Below are positions 11,215 to 22,440 of a stretch of 64,000 nt of DNA, in pieces. A program made the position numbers and the translations under genes. The DNA comes from Ascarosepion bandense. Lineage: Eukaryota > Mollusca > Cephalopoda > Sepiida > Sepiidae. Numbering within the stretch: the first letter of the stretch is position 1; the number at the start of each line of letters is the position of its first letter. The stretch spans positions 2,329,001-2,393,000 of the forward strand of contig JBBBDQ010001294.1 in NCBI GenBank assembly GCA_037127315.1, given 5' to 3'. The notes below the pieces were generated by a model that was not told the DNA's origin, made no database searches, and worked only from the letters and a program-made list of their open reading frames with translations.

Positions 11215-12025
11215 CTGATCATTTTTGTAAACTTTTACGCAGGAGGAGAGTGAAGAGAAAGACGAACCAGTTACAGGGGGTGTCAGAGAAAGGGCAAGAG
11301 AAGGATGTGAACACAGGAGTGAAGACAGTTGCGAAGGTAGAGAGAAAGGAAAAGAACAAGATACACGGGGTGATGTAAAATAGACTAGTGTCAAGTAGAT
11401 AAGAGATGGGAATTGACATTGCATTTACATTCCTTGAGGTTGTAGCCACCAGGAAAGCAAGTATACGGAAGGGAGTTCCACAGGCAGGAAGTGCGAGAAA
11501 AGAAGCTTTTGGAGTAGAATTGTCGCTTGTATTTGGTTGGTTTAACTGTAAAAGGGTGGGACCTTGTTGCCAGTCTGGTTGCACGAGGAAATTCTTGTGG
11601 AGGCTGGGGGCACCAGTGAAAATATTTGTAGAAGAGAAAGAGAGAAGCCACATCCCACCGGTGAGAAACTGGCTGGAGTCGATCTGCCAAGTCGGGACCA
11701 ATCACATTACAGATTCTCTTTTGGAGCCTGTCGAGAACCTTGAAATGAACAGCAGGAGTGCCTGACCAGATATGACAACAGTATTCTATGCACGGACGGA
11801 TGGTTGATTTGTATATGTTCAAGATGGATTCAGACAGAAAAACTTACTGGCCCGACACAGTGACCCAACCTTCCTAGCAGTGGATTTAGCTATTGATTCA
11901 ATGTAATGATTTCACTTGAGGTCGGAAGATAGGGTAAGGCCGCGGAGACGCAGTATGTTGCTTTCAGGGAGACTCACTTGGTCCATGCTTATGGGTGGGG
12001 GGCAGGAGAGATTGCTGTTTCTTGT
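11215..12025 (-). pseudogene. LINE-A 3' part, nearly readable
   Basis: Minus-strand frame at 11,822-11,391 reads NIYKSTIRPCIEYCCHIWSG, then FPRATRLATRSHPFTVKP and SFFSRTSCLWNSLPYTCFP, closely parallel to the LINE-A C-terminus at 52,140-52,570. DNA similarity extends upstream to about 12,025 (the MDQ.SLPESKMLRLRGL segment) but with frame changes. The 3' untranslated region runs to about 11,215. This is the second best preserved LINE-A C-terminus here. Confidence 0.85.
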
Positions 12026-12034
12026 AGTTTGATA

Positions 12035-12840
12035 GATTTTTGAAGATCTCCAAAGACACATTACAATCTGCAGGGGCTGTTATATCAATAAGAAGCACAT
12101 TGTGTTTTTATGGTCTTTGATCACGTCTATGCGATTATCTTTGATTGTTCTGCATGTGCGTATTGTAAAGTCTCAAAAAATTATTTTCAGGTCTTATCTC
12201 CGTAACTGGGTCTGGTCATGCCAGTTTCTTGCAGTTTCCTTTCCGTAAAAGTTGCATATTTTTCAGTGCAGATGTTGGCCCATTCTGTCGTGCCGAGTTT
12301 CATATTTAGTGGGTGCTAACACTGTGCAGCTTGATACGCGACGGTCAATTGTTTCTGGATATAACAGAATCTGCATTTCGGGTTAATTGCTCAGTATGTG
12401 AGCTCGATAATTTTTAGTTAGCAAGCGTCAGTCCTATGTAGCAATTCAGCTTTTAACCCTGCACTGCGTAACCACTGATGGGTACGTGATTTGTCTACAT
12501 CAGCTTGTTTAGTATGAACAGAGTATTGACCATGTAGAAGCTTATCTTGCTATTATTTCTGCATTTGGTAAATTACATTTGCTTCCTTTTTTTAGGTTCT
12601 TTCTCGCTGCAGTATTATCGTGTGTTTGCTTGTACTTCTTCATCTACAGGAAATTCCCCTTTGAATTTGTTGGCTTCCTTTATTACTTAATGAAGTTTCT
12701 TATTCTTTTCATGTTCTTTGACACAGATCAGTCTTCTGTAGTTTCTAGGTATCTTTGAAGACCGATTGTTATGGGTTTGTAAGACAATTCTAGTTGCACT
12801 AATGCTCTGCCTCTTTCGGATTATTATATAAACGTATAAA
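12035..12840 (-). pseudogene. LINE-D C-terminal region (CRFC zinc-binding-like motif), degenerate
   Basis: Across frameshifts the minus strand gives RTHQWLRSAGL, LTKNYRAHIL, CRFCYIQKQLTVAY, YETRHDRMGQHLH, NWHDQTQ, and finally LIDITAPADCNVSLEIF. This order (QWL..G, NY, C..C.., RHD.., LIDI..P.D) matches the domain found after the reverse transcriptase in a widespread group of metazoan LINE proteins. No RT part is seen. It abuts the LINE-A fragment with the same orientation. The clade name is uncertain. Confidence 0.65.
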
Positions 12841-12854
12841 ATATTTTAAAAACA

Positions 12855-12856
<2 letters not shown>

Positions 12857-12904
<48 letters not shown>

Positions 12905-12960
12905 GATTGTACATATATAAGCGAACACCCACGGTGATATAAGAGAGCAGTTATAAAACT
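12857..12960. repeat. (CTAT)n plus flank shared with 19,800
   Basis: CTAT repeats end at 12,903 and are followed by a flank containing TAAGCGAACACCCAC and ATATAAGAGAGCAG. The same flank follows the (CTAT)n array at 19,796, so the tetranucleotide tract belongs to an interspersed repeat. Confidence 0.75.
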
Positions 12961-13039
12961 TTCTTAATCGAACGTGCATAAAATACTTTTCAGCCGACTA
13001 AAACGAATCAAACAAAACTTAGTTAATAATAATTTCTCC

Positions 13040-13440
13040 TACTAAAAATACTCAATTTGCGTTTATTTTTAACGGATTAACAAGTTTGTAAACAAAAGTT
13101 AATTCTCAGTTTTAAAAAATCTTTCAAAAATAAAATATACACCAGTGACACGTTATTTTTGAAAAATTTGTAAATTTAAAGATAATCTGTTTTTAAACAA
13201 GTATTACTTGTTTATAGCACGAAATTTAGAATAAAAGTATTTCTTAATCACGGAGGTCTTATCTTTCTGAAGTGAGTGATGACAGCCAGGTGTGTAGAGA
13301 AGTATAATAGACCAGGAGTGATACAAATTTATGAAACCTAAGTGAACGTTTTGTAAACGTATCAACTTTTGAAACACGTGACATTTTAATATGTCACTTA
13401 CGACATCCCACACTAAAAAAGCAAGATAGCTATACACACG

Positions 13441-13488
<48 letters not shown>

Positions 13489-14402
13489 TACACACACACA
13501 CACACAAAAAAATTGTTTTAAAAATCTTGGTGCGTGAAGATTTGTATTAAGCTTTTCAATTTTCGATTAGAAAATATAGTCTCAACTTATTGATTTAATA
13601 ACCTAATGGGGATAGCGATTCTAAGAAATTTAAAAAGATTTTTGAAAATATATAATATATTATAATTAAGAAAAAAATAAAAGCAATTCTTGTACAAATT
13701 CATTATTCATCAAAAAAATATTTTCTCTTCAATTTATGATATCGTTAAGATATATTATGATATATTATGTATAGAAGCAAATAAACTTACCTAAATAAAA
13801 AATGTTATAGCTTTATTGCATTTTCTACTTCATTATTTGGAGACAAATTTTAGAAAAGTGGCAAATTTCTAAAAAAAAAAAGAAAAAGAAAGGTGATTTA
13901 CATTCCCCATTGTTTTCCGCATTTAATCAATAAAAAAAAATTTGCTGGCAGTAATCAATTTTTTAAAATTTCAGGAAATTAATTGGAGTGGGGGTTTAAC
14001 AGATGTAAAATTTAAAAAATAATGATTTCAAAAATAATTTCTGTCATTTGTGAATCAGTCCTGAAAGTTTCATCAAAATCCGACGATTATTTGGTTTTTA
14101 CAAGAATTTCAAAATTAATGTGTTTTTCACCGGAAATAAATGTTTTGTAATATATTTGCCACTCTGATAAAAATCTGGTCACTCGCTAACGAAAAGAATA
14201 AAACGATTTTTAACCAAAATTTCAACATGTTAGAAAGGATGAAAAATTAAGAAAAGTAATTGAAAAATAGTTTAGTCTTTCCTCTTTATAATAGCATAAA
14301 CATTTTGACGATAAAACTTTATTATTAAATTTGTGGCCTTTTAACATCATGCTATGCTGTTTTTTAACCGAATGAGTGGAGGTACCTATAACGCCTACGA
14401 AT
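13040..14402 (+). mobile_element. GGTACC-TIR element, copy D (3' end complete)
   Basis: Lacks the first few hundred bases but keeps the middle and 3' parts and reaches the 3' terminus AATGAGTGGAGGTACCTATA, the inverted complement of the 5' end of other copies. It contains a (CA)n tract at 13,440-13,506. Confidence 0.7.
13440..13506. repeat. (CA)n
   Basis: CA dinucleotide run with rare G interruptions. Confidence 0.95.
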
Positions 14403-14649
14403 TTCAAACTCCAAACCACCAATGTTGTTTATGTTTAATTGCCATTACATGACAGCCTTCCAGAAAATAAAAATAAAACTGAAAATGAACACATTGGTCA
14501 CACGAGAAGCATTTTTAAGCAGGCTCCTTACCAACCAAATGAACAAATTTACTTCCATAAGAAGACATTCTAATACTCACACCCAATTCCCTGCAAATTA
14601 AAAGAATCACCCCATTCATTTTTTACCATTCTTTCGTATATGTATGTAT

Positions 14650-14880
14650 AAGCACGTGGCTAGAACGTTCTATAAGACCCGTATTCGAATCTCACCATAG
14701 TCGATTTGTCAGGAAGGTCATTTGTCTTGAGGTCATCGGTCTAGGGGTGGGGTGTCGGGGGGTGATATCAGCCTGGGCACCTCCGGAAAGTGCCTGAATA
14801 CCATACCACTGGCTGACCTAAACCTCGTAAGTGAAATTAGATAGACATTCAATGATTGTGCTAGCATGAAGTCACAAGTC
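14650..14880 (+). mobile_element. SINE-3, tRNA-like head and GC-richer body
   Basis: A-box-like CACGTGGCTAGAACG and B-box-like GTATTCGAATCTC are followed by a body with GGGGTGGGGTGTCGGGGGG and CCTGGGCACCTCCGGAAAG. Composition differs from the flanks. Only one copy seen. 14,400-14,650 shows nothing else. Confidence 0.55.
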
Positions 14881-15468
14881 ATCGTGACTGAGAATTTGAG
14901 CATAATGGCTCTCTTCCAGAAATTGTAACTATGGTCTTATTTACATAGTTGCAATATAAACCACAGTGGTAGGGGTTTACTAGCTGTCCTAGAAGACGGG
15001 TATGCTTAGAAAAGTGTATCCACCCAGCCATTATGAATGTTCTGACTTGAATCGTATGTATCACAGTCTCCAATTTTCTTAACTAGTTCTTGCCACTAAA
15101 TTAAGGCTGCCTGATACTGAGAGTCCACAATCTATCTATGATTGTGAACAGTCGCACAGATGTCATCAGGTTTCCAGAAATTGGAGAAGGAACCATCCCA
15201 TCCAACTGTACCATTTTGGTGGCCCTCCATCGACAATGGAAGGGCAGCCACCATGTGTGGATGTACACATGGAACTATTTTATAACCTATGTAGTTTGTG
15301 TTACAAATTTAATGTAGTAGGAAATAAACATTACATTTAAAATTGATTTATGTTTTTACGGCTTATCAACCTTTTGCATGTTATTTAAAACCAGAAAATA
15401 TTTTTAGATAGTAAGAACTTTTAAGAGGTAATAATGATTTACTGACACAAGTCACAATGATTAACCTA
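14880..15468. other. Unassigned, no gene recognised
   Basis: Less AT-rich than its surroundings. The longest frame (64 codons, minus, 14,879-15,073) has no family resemblance. The stretch CCATCCCATCCAACTGTACC near 15,195 may be the tail of the preceding SINE. Confidence 0.4.
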
Positions 15469-15469
15469 T

Positions 15470-15620
15470 AGCTGGGGGGGGGGTTAAGAAGGAGGTTGAT
15501 TCATAACTTTCCGAGGTACATTTGCGCGTAAGTGAATACAAAGATACCGACTGGAATTCGAACTCTGATCTCTCCGATTTCTAATTCAGAGCCATTATCC
15601 ATTACACCATTCGCACATCT
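15470..15620 (-). mobile_element. SINE-1-type tRNA-like head in 5S composite
   Basis: Minus strand reads GATGTGCGAATGGTGTAATGG (A box region), GAGTTCGAATTCC (B box) and TTCACTTACGCGCAAATG. Directly upstream on the same strand is a 5S rRNA-like segment, giving a two-promoter composite. The tail after 15,470 is G-rich and ambiguous. Confidence 0.65.
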
Positions 15621-15712
15621 AAGCTTACAGCACCTAGTATTCACAGAAGGGTCACCCATCTTGGAGGTGACCAGTCTCAATGTTGCTTAACTTCGAAGAT
15701 CGTACGAGAAAC
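15621..15712 (-). pseudogene. 5S rRNA-like segment (partial)
   Basis: Minus strand follows the 3' three quarters of animal 5S rRNA: CGATCTTCGAAGTTAAGCAA, GACTGGTCACC, AGATGGGTGACC, GAATACTAGGTGCTGTAAGC. Substitutions are numerous and the 5' ~30 bases are missing, so it is not a functional 5S gene. It joins the tRNA-like head with no gap, the same order as at 30,218-30,540. Confidence 0.8.
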
Positions 15713-15714
15713 TA

Positions 15715-16011
15715 CATTATTAAAAACGTTTGATTTCTTGAAAATATGGCTAAAACTAACTTATGATTGAAGACAGAGGAGAGGAGAAATTGTTGTGAGA
15801 AAATATCATTCGTTTATTGAGTCATTTTATAGAAAAAAGCCCAAATGACTTTGTTGATGACAGAAATAATGTCCTTTTCATTTTTCTCTTCTCGCTGATA
15901 TGACGATGGAAAAAACTGCGAACTACATCTGATGATTAAAAACTATTTCTCAATCTATTTTATACACTTACATATTTCGATGCGTTTAATTTATATATCA
16001 CTTGCAACTTG

Positions 16012-16015
<4 letters not shown>
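15715..16015. other. No feature recognised
   Basis: AT-rich sequence without coding or repeat landmarks that I can place. Confidence 0.4.

Positions 16016-16062
<47 letters not shown>
16016..16062. repeat. (AT)n
   Basis: AT dinucleotide tract. Confidence 0.95.
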
Positions 16063-16063
<1 letters not shown>

Positions 16064-16065
16064 TT

Positions 16066-16610
16066 GAATATATAGATCGGAATCCGACAAGATGATAGAA
16101 TAAAGTAAAAGAACAAAATAGGAAACGTATCTCAATTTTACGCGCAAATACCCTTAGGAAAGGTATTAATCCGTCTCTTCCTTCCAGTTATGGGTTAAAT
16201 AGCAGGACAGATTGGGTTCTATATCCTTGGTCGGCAACCAGTCTACCGTAGAAAGCAATGGCAACCTACTGCGGGATAATCTTCTGCCCAGTCAGTCATG
16301 TCTCTATCGAGACATGATCGCCCAAGCGTGTATCACGTATGGCACTCAACTGACTGATCTCAATCTAAATGTTTCACTTTTATTCAAGTTTCTTCAGAGA
16401 GGAAAAGCTTTTTTGTAGGTGGAAATATAATGTAGTTTCTGTGTCTTGGAAATAGTTTCCATGTTCAGATAAAAGGAGTTAAATATATTGATCAGAATTC
16501 GATAGAACAAGAGAATAAAGAAAAAGAACAAATAAGAAGCATATCTTATTTTAACGGGCTTCAGTTTTATTAAAGCTTCTTCAGAGATCGAGAGAAAAAT
16601 GAAAAAAGAA
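16066..16610 (-). mobile_element. PLE-type terminal repeats flanking a SINE-1
   Basis: The motif ATAGATCGGAATCCGACAAG..GAATAAAG at 16,070 recurs in diverged form at 16,488, and the motif CTTTTATT.AA..TTCTTCAGAG occurs at 16,378 and 16,567. On the minus strand the latter reads CUGAAGA-stem-GAAAC (16,394-16,368), a hammerhead-like core interrupted by the SINE insertion at 16,357. A related copy is at 37,700-37,745. Confidence 0.45.
16138..16357 (+). mobile_element. SINE-1 body
   Basis: From CGCGCAAATACCCTTAGG to GTATGGCACTCAACTGACTG. The hairpin TCATGTCTC-TATC-GAGACATGA is intact with a loop substitution. A 68-codon frame here is fortuitous. Confidence 0.85.
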
Positions 16611-16640
16611 AAACTGAAAAAAGCAGTATACCGGTAGGTT

Positions 16641-16925
16641 GTGAATATTTTGGATAGTAAAGTGCATAATAGTGCATGTGTATATTTGTAAAGAAATGGT
16701 TGTCTGTTTGGGTGTATACTGGACGGTAACGTTAGTTAATACACGGGCATATGTGTGTGTATGTATTACGCGTATTGCAGCAATAGACAAATTTTTAAAA
16801 TATATGTTCAGAATATTTTGGACTGTAAAGTGTGTGGTATTGCATGCGTGTGTTTATGTAGAAACGCTTGTCTGTCTGGGTGTATGTTGGACGGTAACGT
16901 TACTTAATATAGATGTATATGTGTG
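16641..16925. repeat. Tandem duplication, unit about 168 bp
   Basis: GAATATTTTGGA starts two units (16,642 and 16,811) and GGACGGTAACGTTA occurs at 16,721 and 16,889. The two copies differ at many positions, so the duplication is old. Confidence 0.8.
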
Positions 16926-17005
16926 AGGATAAATCTGTAGAAAACATTTTCGATTAAATCGTTGAAATGTTGCAATGATTTCGTATTTCGATCTCAAACT
17001 GTTCA

Positions 17006-17006
<1 letters not shown>

Positions 17007-17060
<54 letters not shown>

Positions 17061-17097
17061 GCCGTCTCTTCATTATCTATCTATCTATCTATCTATC

Positions 17098-17130
<33 letters not shown>

Positions 17131-17160
17131 AGAGAGAGAGAGAGAGACAAAGAGACAGAT
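17007..17160. repeat. (CTAT)n followed by (AG)n
   Basis: CTAT repeats to 17,060, a 17-base interruption, CTAT again to 17,099, then AG repeats. Confidence 0.95.
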
Positions 17161-17335
17161 ATCGTGGACATAAGATGTAACACTGCATTTTGGCTGTCAG
17201 TTTCACACTCCAGTGTGATCTTCTGATAATGCGTAAAGCTGACAGTCACCATGATCTGATGTCGATCTTAATGTCCACATCGGATATTTTCGATACCGAG
17301 CGCCTTTTCTCATATATTTAGCAAACGAAGCAATA

Positions 17336-17352
17336 TATATATATATAGTAGT

Positions 17353-17398
<46 letters not shown>
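17336..17398. repeat. (TA)n
   Basis: Two TA tracts separated by GTAGTGG. Confidence 0.95.
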
Positions 17399-17399
<1 letters not shown>

Positions 17400-17400
17400 C

Positions 17401-17910
17401 AGGACTCATTGGGGAATGTAACTCATTTATTATCATTTTCAACCATTTTTCTGAAAATCTGCACCTAATAGTAAAATTTAAAAAATGCAATAAAACTATG
17501 ACATTATTTAATCAGATAAGTCTTTAATTGCTTTAATAAATTAAGGACATTATAGTCTAAAGAAAAAAACTTTCTATCAATAATGAAATTTTAAAAATTT
17601 ATTAATTTTCCAAACATAACTTGTCATATATATATATATTATTTTTGCAAGATGTTCAAAACGGAGAAATAACTTTTGTATTATATGTGTCGATCGCTCA
17701 AAAATGTCCGAAAGATTTTTTAAAATTTTAAAAATCTCTAAATTTTTTTTATTCCAATCAATATAATTTGTATTTGAAATACACCAGAGTATTTTGCTTA
17801 TTGGAAATAGTAAATTTAATCTTTTAGATTTCAATTAAAATAAACGTTTCAATAAATTTTTTTTTAATTTTTTAAATTTAAAAGTTAGTTATCGGAAATT
17901 AGTGGAGGTA

Positions 17911-17918
<8 letters not shown>
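17401..17918 (-). mobile_element. GGTACC-TIR element, copy E, internally deleted
   Basis: Minus strand begins at 17,918 with ATAGGTACCTCCACTAATTT and ends near 17,401 in the ACATTCCCCAATGAGTCC block. A long internal part present in copies D, F and G is missing. (TA)n tracts abut both ends. Confidence 0.7.

Positions 17919-17966
<48 letters not shown>
17918..17966. repeat. (TA)n
   Basis: TA tract directly at the terminus of copy E. Confidence 0.95.
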
Positions 17967-17967
<1 letters not shown>

Positions 17968-18059
17968 CCACTACTGCTACTACTCTGAAAGTCGGGCAGA
18001 GTCACTTGATTCAAGACAGAGCGTACAGCTATTCTGGACTTTGATGCTAATAGCAATCG

Positions 18060-18525
18060 ATAAGTAATTCCACCGTTCTGACTGACAAGTCCTATCCTAG
18101 TAAATCAAGTGTCCTGGCTACGTAGATAAACTACATCAGGCAGTAAGGTATCTAATCTGGTGGTTTTGAGGAGCGTGGAACCACTTATTAATTGCTGTTT
18201 TTCCCCAACTTCACCCTGACTAGAGGTGGCAGCACATGTTAGGGTCCGAACAATGGACAAATATTTTCCCCTCCATAAAAAAGAAGCAGCAATACATTTT
18301 CATAGTAAATTCTTTTTTAAAATACCACAAGTACATTTTTGTAAAAATAAAATAAAATAAAAATATTTACCGGCAATTTATTTTTGAAGAATAACTACCA
18401 GCAACATATATATTTTTCTAAAAAGAATTACTTATGCCCCAAAGAAAATTAAATGTACGGCATTAAATGACCCATGAGGAGTTGATATGCCGCTAAACAA
18501 AGCTAGTCAATAAATACTTTATCAA
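18060..18525 (+). repeat. Interspersed repeat R2, copy 1
   Basis: Shares with 42,770-43,270 the blocks GAGGAGCGTGGAACC..TTAATTGCTG, CACCCTGAC, TGTTAGGGTCC, TACCAGCAATACATTTT units and GATATGCCG.TAAAC. The second block holds a short tandem repeat expanded in the other copy. No coding frame. Class unknown. Confidence 0.75.
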
Positions 18526-19135
18526 TTATGATTTAAATATGCTAATTATTCAATAATTAAAAAGTAACATCAAAAAATTAAATAATATGAGTAATGATTT
18601 CCTTGAAAAACTTCTAAAACTCCTTTAAAAATATAAAAAATATAAATAAACATATAGTTGAAATAATAAATTTTACGAGGTAATAAAAATTACAATAATG
18701 TTTAAGACAACGGTGATGACGAGTGAAAAAACTATGCTAATTATCTGTGGGCTTCATCGAGCCGCATCGGGTTGGCTGCTCCGGCCCTAGTACTAGTCGG
18801 TCCTGCCCCGCTGTTTCACTCTTTCCCCGGTAATAAATAACAGAAGCAAGCACACCCACATGTACCTACTTTCACTTTTGACTTGGCTTGCAGAAACTGA
18901 AGCTTAAATGCATAAAAGTCCCATAGTTATCGAGTAGCGGAGAACCCCTTTAAGAAAGATTTGTAAGACTAAAAACCGACTGAGAAATGACATCATCATT
19001 AACTAGAATGGCAATGCGTCGATTGCAGAGAGGGAGTGATTTTCAAATTGCGGAGAAATGGTTGAAGGAGGCGAGGGGTATTGAAGTAGAAAGCGGCAGT
19101 GGTGAGGGTTCAAGACATATCCTGTCTCAATGTAA
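18525..19135. other. Unassigned; short frame before (TATC)n
   Basis: 18,720-18,840 is GC-richer than the flanks (GCCGCATCGGGTTGG, GGCCCTAGTACTAGTCGG). At 18,987-19,140 a frame reads [20 protein letters not shown] before running into the satellite. A splice-acceptor-like GACTTGGCTTGCAG lies at 18,893. I do not recognise a family and would not call a gene. Confidence 0.3.
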
Positions 19136-19137
19136 AG

Positions 19138-19139
19138 AA

Positions 19140-19216
<77 letters not shown>

Positions 19217-19222
19217 AAAATG

Positions 19223-19281
<59 letters not shown>

Positions 19282-19336
19282 AGAATATTCATTATCTATC
19301 TATCTATCTATTTATCTATCTATACTAAAATAATCA

Positions 19337-19375
<39 letters not shown>

Positions 19376-19381
19376 AAAATG

Positions 19382-19436
<55 letters not shown>

Positions 19437-19487
19437 ATCGAATATTCATTATCTATCTATCTATTTATCTATCTATCATAATCAAAA

Positions 19488-19541
<54 letters not shown>

Positions 19542-19547
19542 AAAATG

Positions 19548-19606
<59 letters not shown>

Positions 19607-19656
19607 AGAATATTCATTATCTATCTATCTATTTATCTATCTATACTAAAATAATC

Positions 19657-19728
<72 letters not shown>

Positions 19729-19734
19729 AAAATG

Positions 19735-19798
<64 letters not shown>
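19138..19798. repeat. (TCTA)n array with higher-order units
   Basis: TATC repeats are punctuated by three short spacers in fixed order: TTAAAATGT (19,215; 19,374; 19,540; 19,727), AAGAATATTCAT or a variant (19,281; 19,437; 19,606) and TACTAAAATAATCA or a variant (19,323; 19,478; 19,644). The superunit is about 160-190 bp, in three full rounds and a partial one. Confidence 0.9.
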
Positions 19799-19901
19799 GT
19801 CTATACATAAGCGAACGCCCACAATTATATAAGATAGCAGCATTAATGACGAAACTAGTCCCGCAAAAAGAAACCTTGAACGTTCGCTGTACACACACTC
19901 C

Positions 19902-19965
<64 letters not shown>

Positions 19966-19978
19966 GATTATTGTTAAT
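19799..19978. repeat. Unique module between (CTAT)n tracts
   Basis: TAAGCGAACGCCCACAATTA and ATATAAGATAGCAG follow the array as at 12,920. A second (CTAT)n tract occupies 19,903-19,966. Confidence 0.7.
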
Positions 19979-20089
19979 CGTTTTTTTTTTGTCATAATTA
20001 AATTAGATCATTACACAGTTGTGTTTAAATGTGCTCAATACATATATATTGTAGAGCTTTTGAATATTTTTAATTTGGAAACGAGTTAT

Positions 20090-21540
20090 TTATCTATGTA
20101 ACTTCACTCATTTTAGACACCTAAGTTTTAATTGAATTTTTAAGAGTACAAAATGCTTTCATGAAGCTTTCATTTTAGCTTTAATTGAAAGTTAAATGAT
20201 TAAATTTACTATATGCAGGAAGTGAATTTCAAATAGAAATTACAATTGTTTGGAAACTCAACGTTTTTAGAGTTTTCTAAAGTTATCAATTTTTCGTCCA
20301 TTTTGACAAATTGGCAACTTCGCAAACAAACGTTAATTCTCGGTTTTAAAAATATTGTAAAAATAAATTATTCATCTGTGACAAGTTATTTATGGAAAAA
20401 TAGCTAATTTAAAGTTAAAATAACCTGATTTTTAACAAGTATTACTTGTTTATAGCATGAAATTTAGAAACTTTTTTCTTAATCACGGTGGTCATATATT
20501 TCTGACGTGTGAAGTGTTTGATGACAGCCGGATGTTGTGAAATAAATATGGTTGGTCATAATTTACATAATTGTCCAAATTTTTTTTCCATAAGGGGATG
20601 AAACTATCAACCACGTGACCTTTAAATGCCACACAAGAAACATCACTTAAAAATACAACTTTCTTACACAAAAATTAAATAAATAAAAATAATTAAATTA
20701 ACTTTCGGCTCGAAGATTTGTATTAAGCTTTTCAATATTCGATTAGTAAATATAGTCTTCATTTAATATAGCCGCAACAAGGCTTTGAATAAATTTAAAA
20801 TATTTTTGAATCATTATCTCGTTAAAAAATAAAAAATAAAAATATTTCTTATAAAAATTCATTATTCATAGAAAAATTATTTTCTTTAAACTATTATGTC
20901 CTTTAAAAACAATCAAAAGTTTATTTAATAAAAAGAAATGGCGTAGTTTATGCCATAAATTTATTGCACTTTTTAATTTACTATTCAGAGCAGCTATTCG
21001 GAAAAATGTCCCATTGTTTGAAAAAAAAAAAAAAAGGGATGCATGATTTAAAATCTCGAAGGAGATAAAACAAAAAAATAAAACAAGTTTTCGAAACGGA
21101 ATTTCATTTCTTGAAACTTCATGAAATTACGCGGAGTCGGGGTAACAATTGTTAAAAAAATATTTTTAGCAAAATTTTCTAAAAATATTAACTAAAAAAA
21201 TAATTTCATTCATTTTTTAATAACTCCTGAAAGTTTAATTAAAATCCGGCAATTATTTGATTTTTGCAAGAATTTCTAAATTAATGTGTGTTTTCACCAG
21301 AAACAAAGGTATTGGTCATCCGCTGACAAAAAAACAAAACAAAAAACAAAAACAAAAACAAAAACAAAAAAAACAAGATTTTTAACCAAAATTTCGAACG
21401 TGTTAAGATTAAAAAAAGTTCAAATAATTAAAAATACTTTGATCTCTTCTCTTAATAATAGTATAAACTTTTTGAAACATTTTTTAGTTTTTATTAAGTT
21501 TGGGACTTGTTTTTTATGCTGTTTTCCCGTTAATTAGTGG
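20090..21540 (+). mobile_element. GGTACC-TIR element, copy F (near full length)
   Basis: Starts with TGTAACTTCACTCATTTTAG and ends with GTTAATTAGTGGA, where a SINE-1 is inserted in the terminal repeat. About 1.45 kb without a transposase-like frame, the best estimate of the element's length. The 3' third carries the landmark TCATTAAAATC.G.CAATTATTTG. Confidence 0.7.
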
Positions 21541-21730
21541 AGCGTTGTGGTGCAATGGATATCAACTCGGTACAAGTAATCGTAGAGCCGAGTTCGAATT
21601 TCATTTGAATTTGATGTACTCACTTACGCGTACCATTGTATAAGGTATTAATCCGTCATTTCACCCTACACTACAGCTATCGGTTAAATGGCAGTATCAT
21701 GTGTATGGCACTTAACTGACTGACCTATAT
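21541..21730 (+). mobile_element. SINE-1, body internally deleted
   Basis: Head GCGTTGTGGTGCAATGG and GAGTTCGAATTTC, then a shortened body that skips the hairpin and resumes at GTATGGCACTTAACTGACTG. Inserted exactly at the 3' end of copy F. Confidence 0.8.
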
Positions 21731-22440
21731 CTATTTAAACTTTATAGTTACCTCCACTCATTTTCGATATCTGAATTTTAAATTGAATTTTTAAGAATAA
21801 AAATAAAAAGTTTTCTTAAAGATTTTATTTTACTTTTAATTGAAAGCTAAATGATTAAATTTACTATTTCCAGTAAGCAAAATGCTCTGGTGTATTTCAA
21901 TCAGAAATTATATTGATCGGAATCTAAAATTTTTCAATTTTTTTAATCTTTCAATTTTTCGGTTATTTTTAAGCGATCGACACATTTGTAAACAAAAGTT
22001 ATTTCTCGGTTTTAAAAACCGTACGAAAATAAAATAGACACTTGTGACACATGATTATTAGAAAATTAGCAAATTTAATGTTAAATTAATCTGATTTACA
22101 CAAGTATTACTTATTTATAGTATGAAATTTATTATTTCATTATTAAAATCGAAAAATAGTTTTCTTCAGACTATAATGTTCTTAATTTGTAATATTTATT
22201 CAAGCAATTAAAAGCTTATCAAATTAAATAATGTCAGAGTTATATTTCATTTTTTAAATTTTAATATTGGGAGCAGATTTTCGAAAATATAGGCAAAATT
22301 TTTCAAAAAATAATAATAGATGATTTAAAATCCCTAATAAGTTTACGTTTAACTAATAAAATCAATTATCGCAAGAATTTTAATTTCTTAAAATTTCATG
22401 AGTTTACAATACATGGAGGGCAACAGATGTAAAAAATATT

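Noticed and set aside
18987..19328. 113-codon frame running into SIYLSIYL repeats
   Set aside because: The last two thirds are (TATC)n. The first 50 codons show no known domain and no convincing exon borders, so it is noted only as unassigned.
3025..19978. CRISPR array in the spaced (TATC)n region
   Set aside because: Spacers are short, recurrent and identical between rounds, repeats are tetranucleotide microsatellites, and the DNA is eukaryotic.
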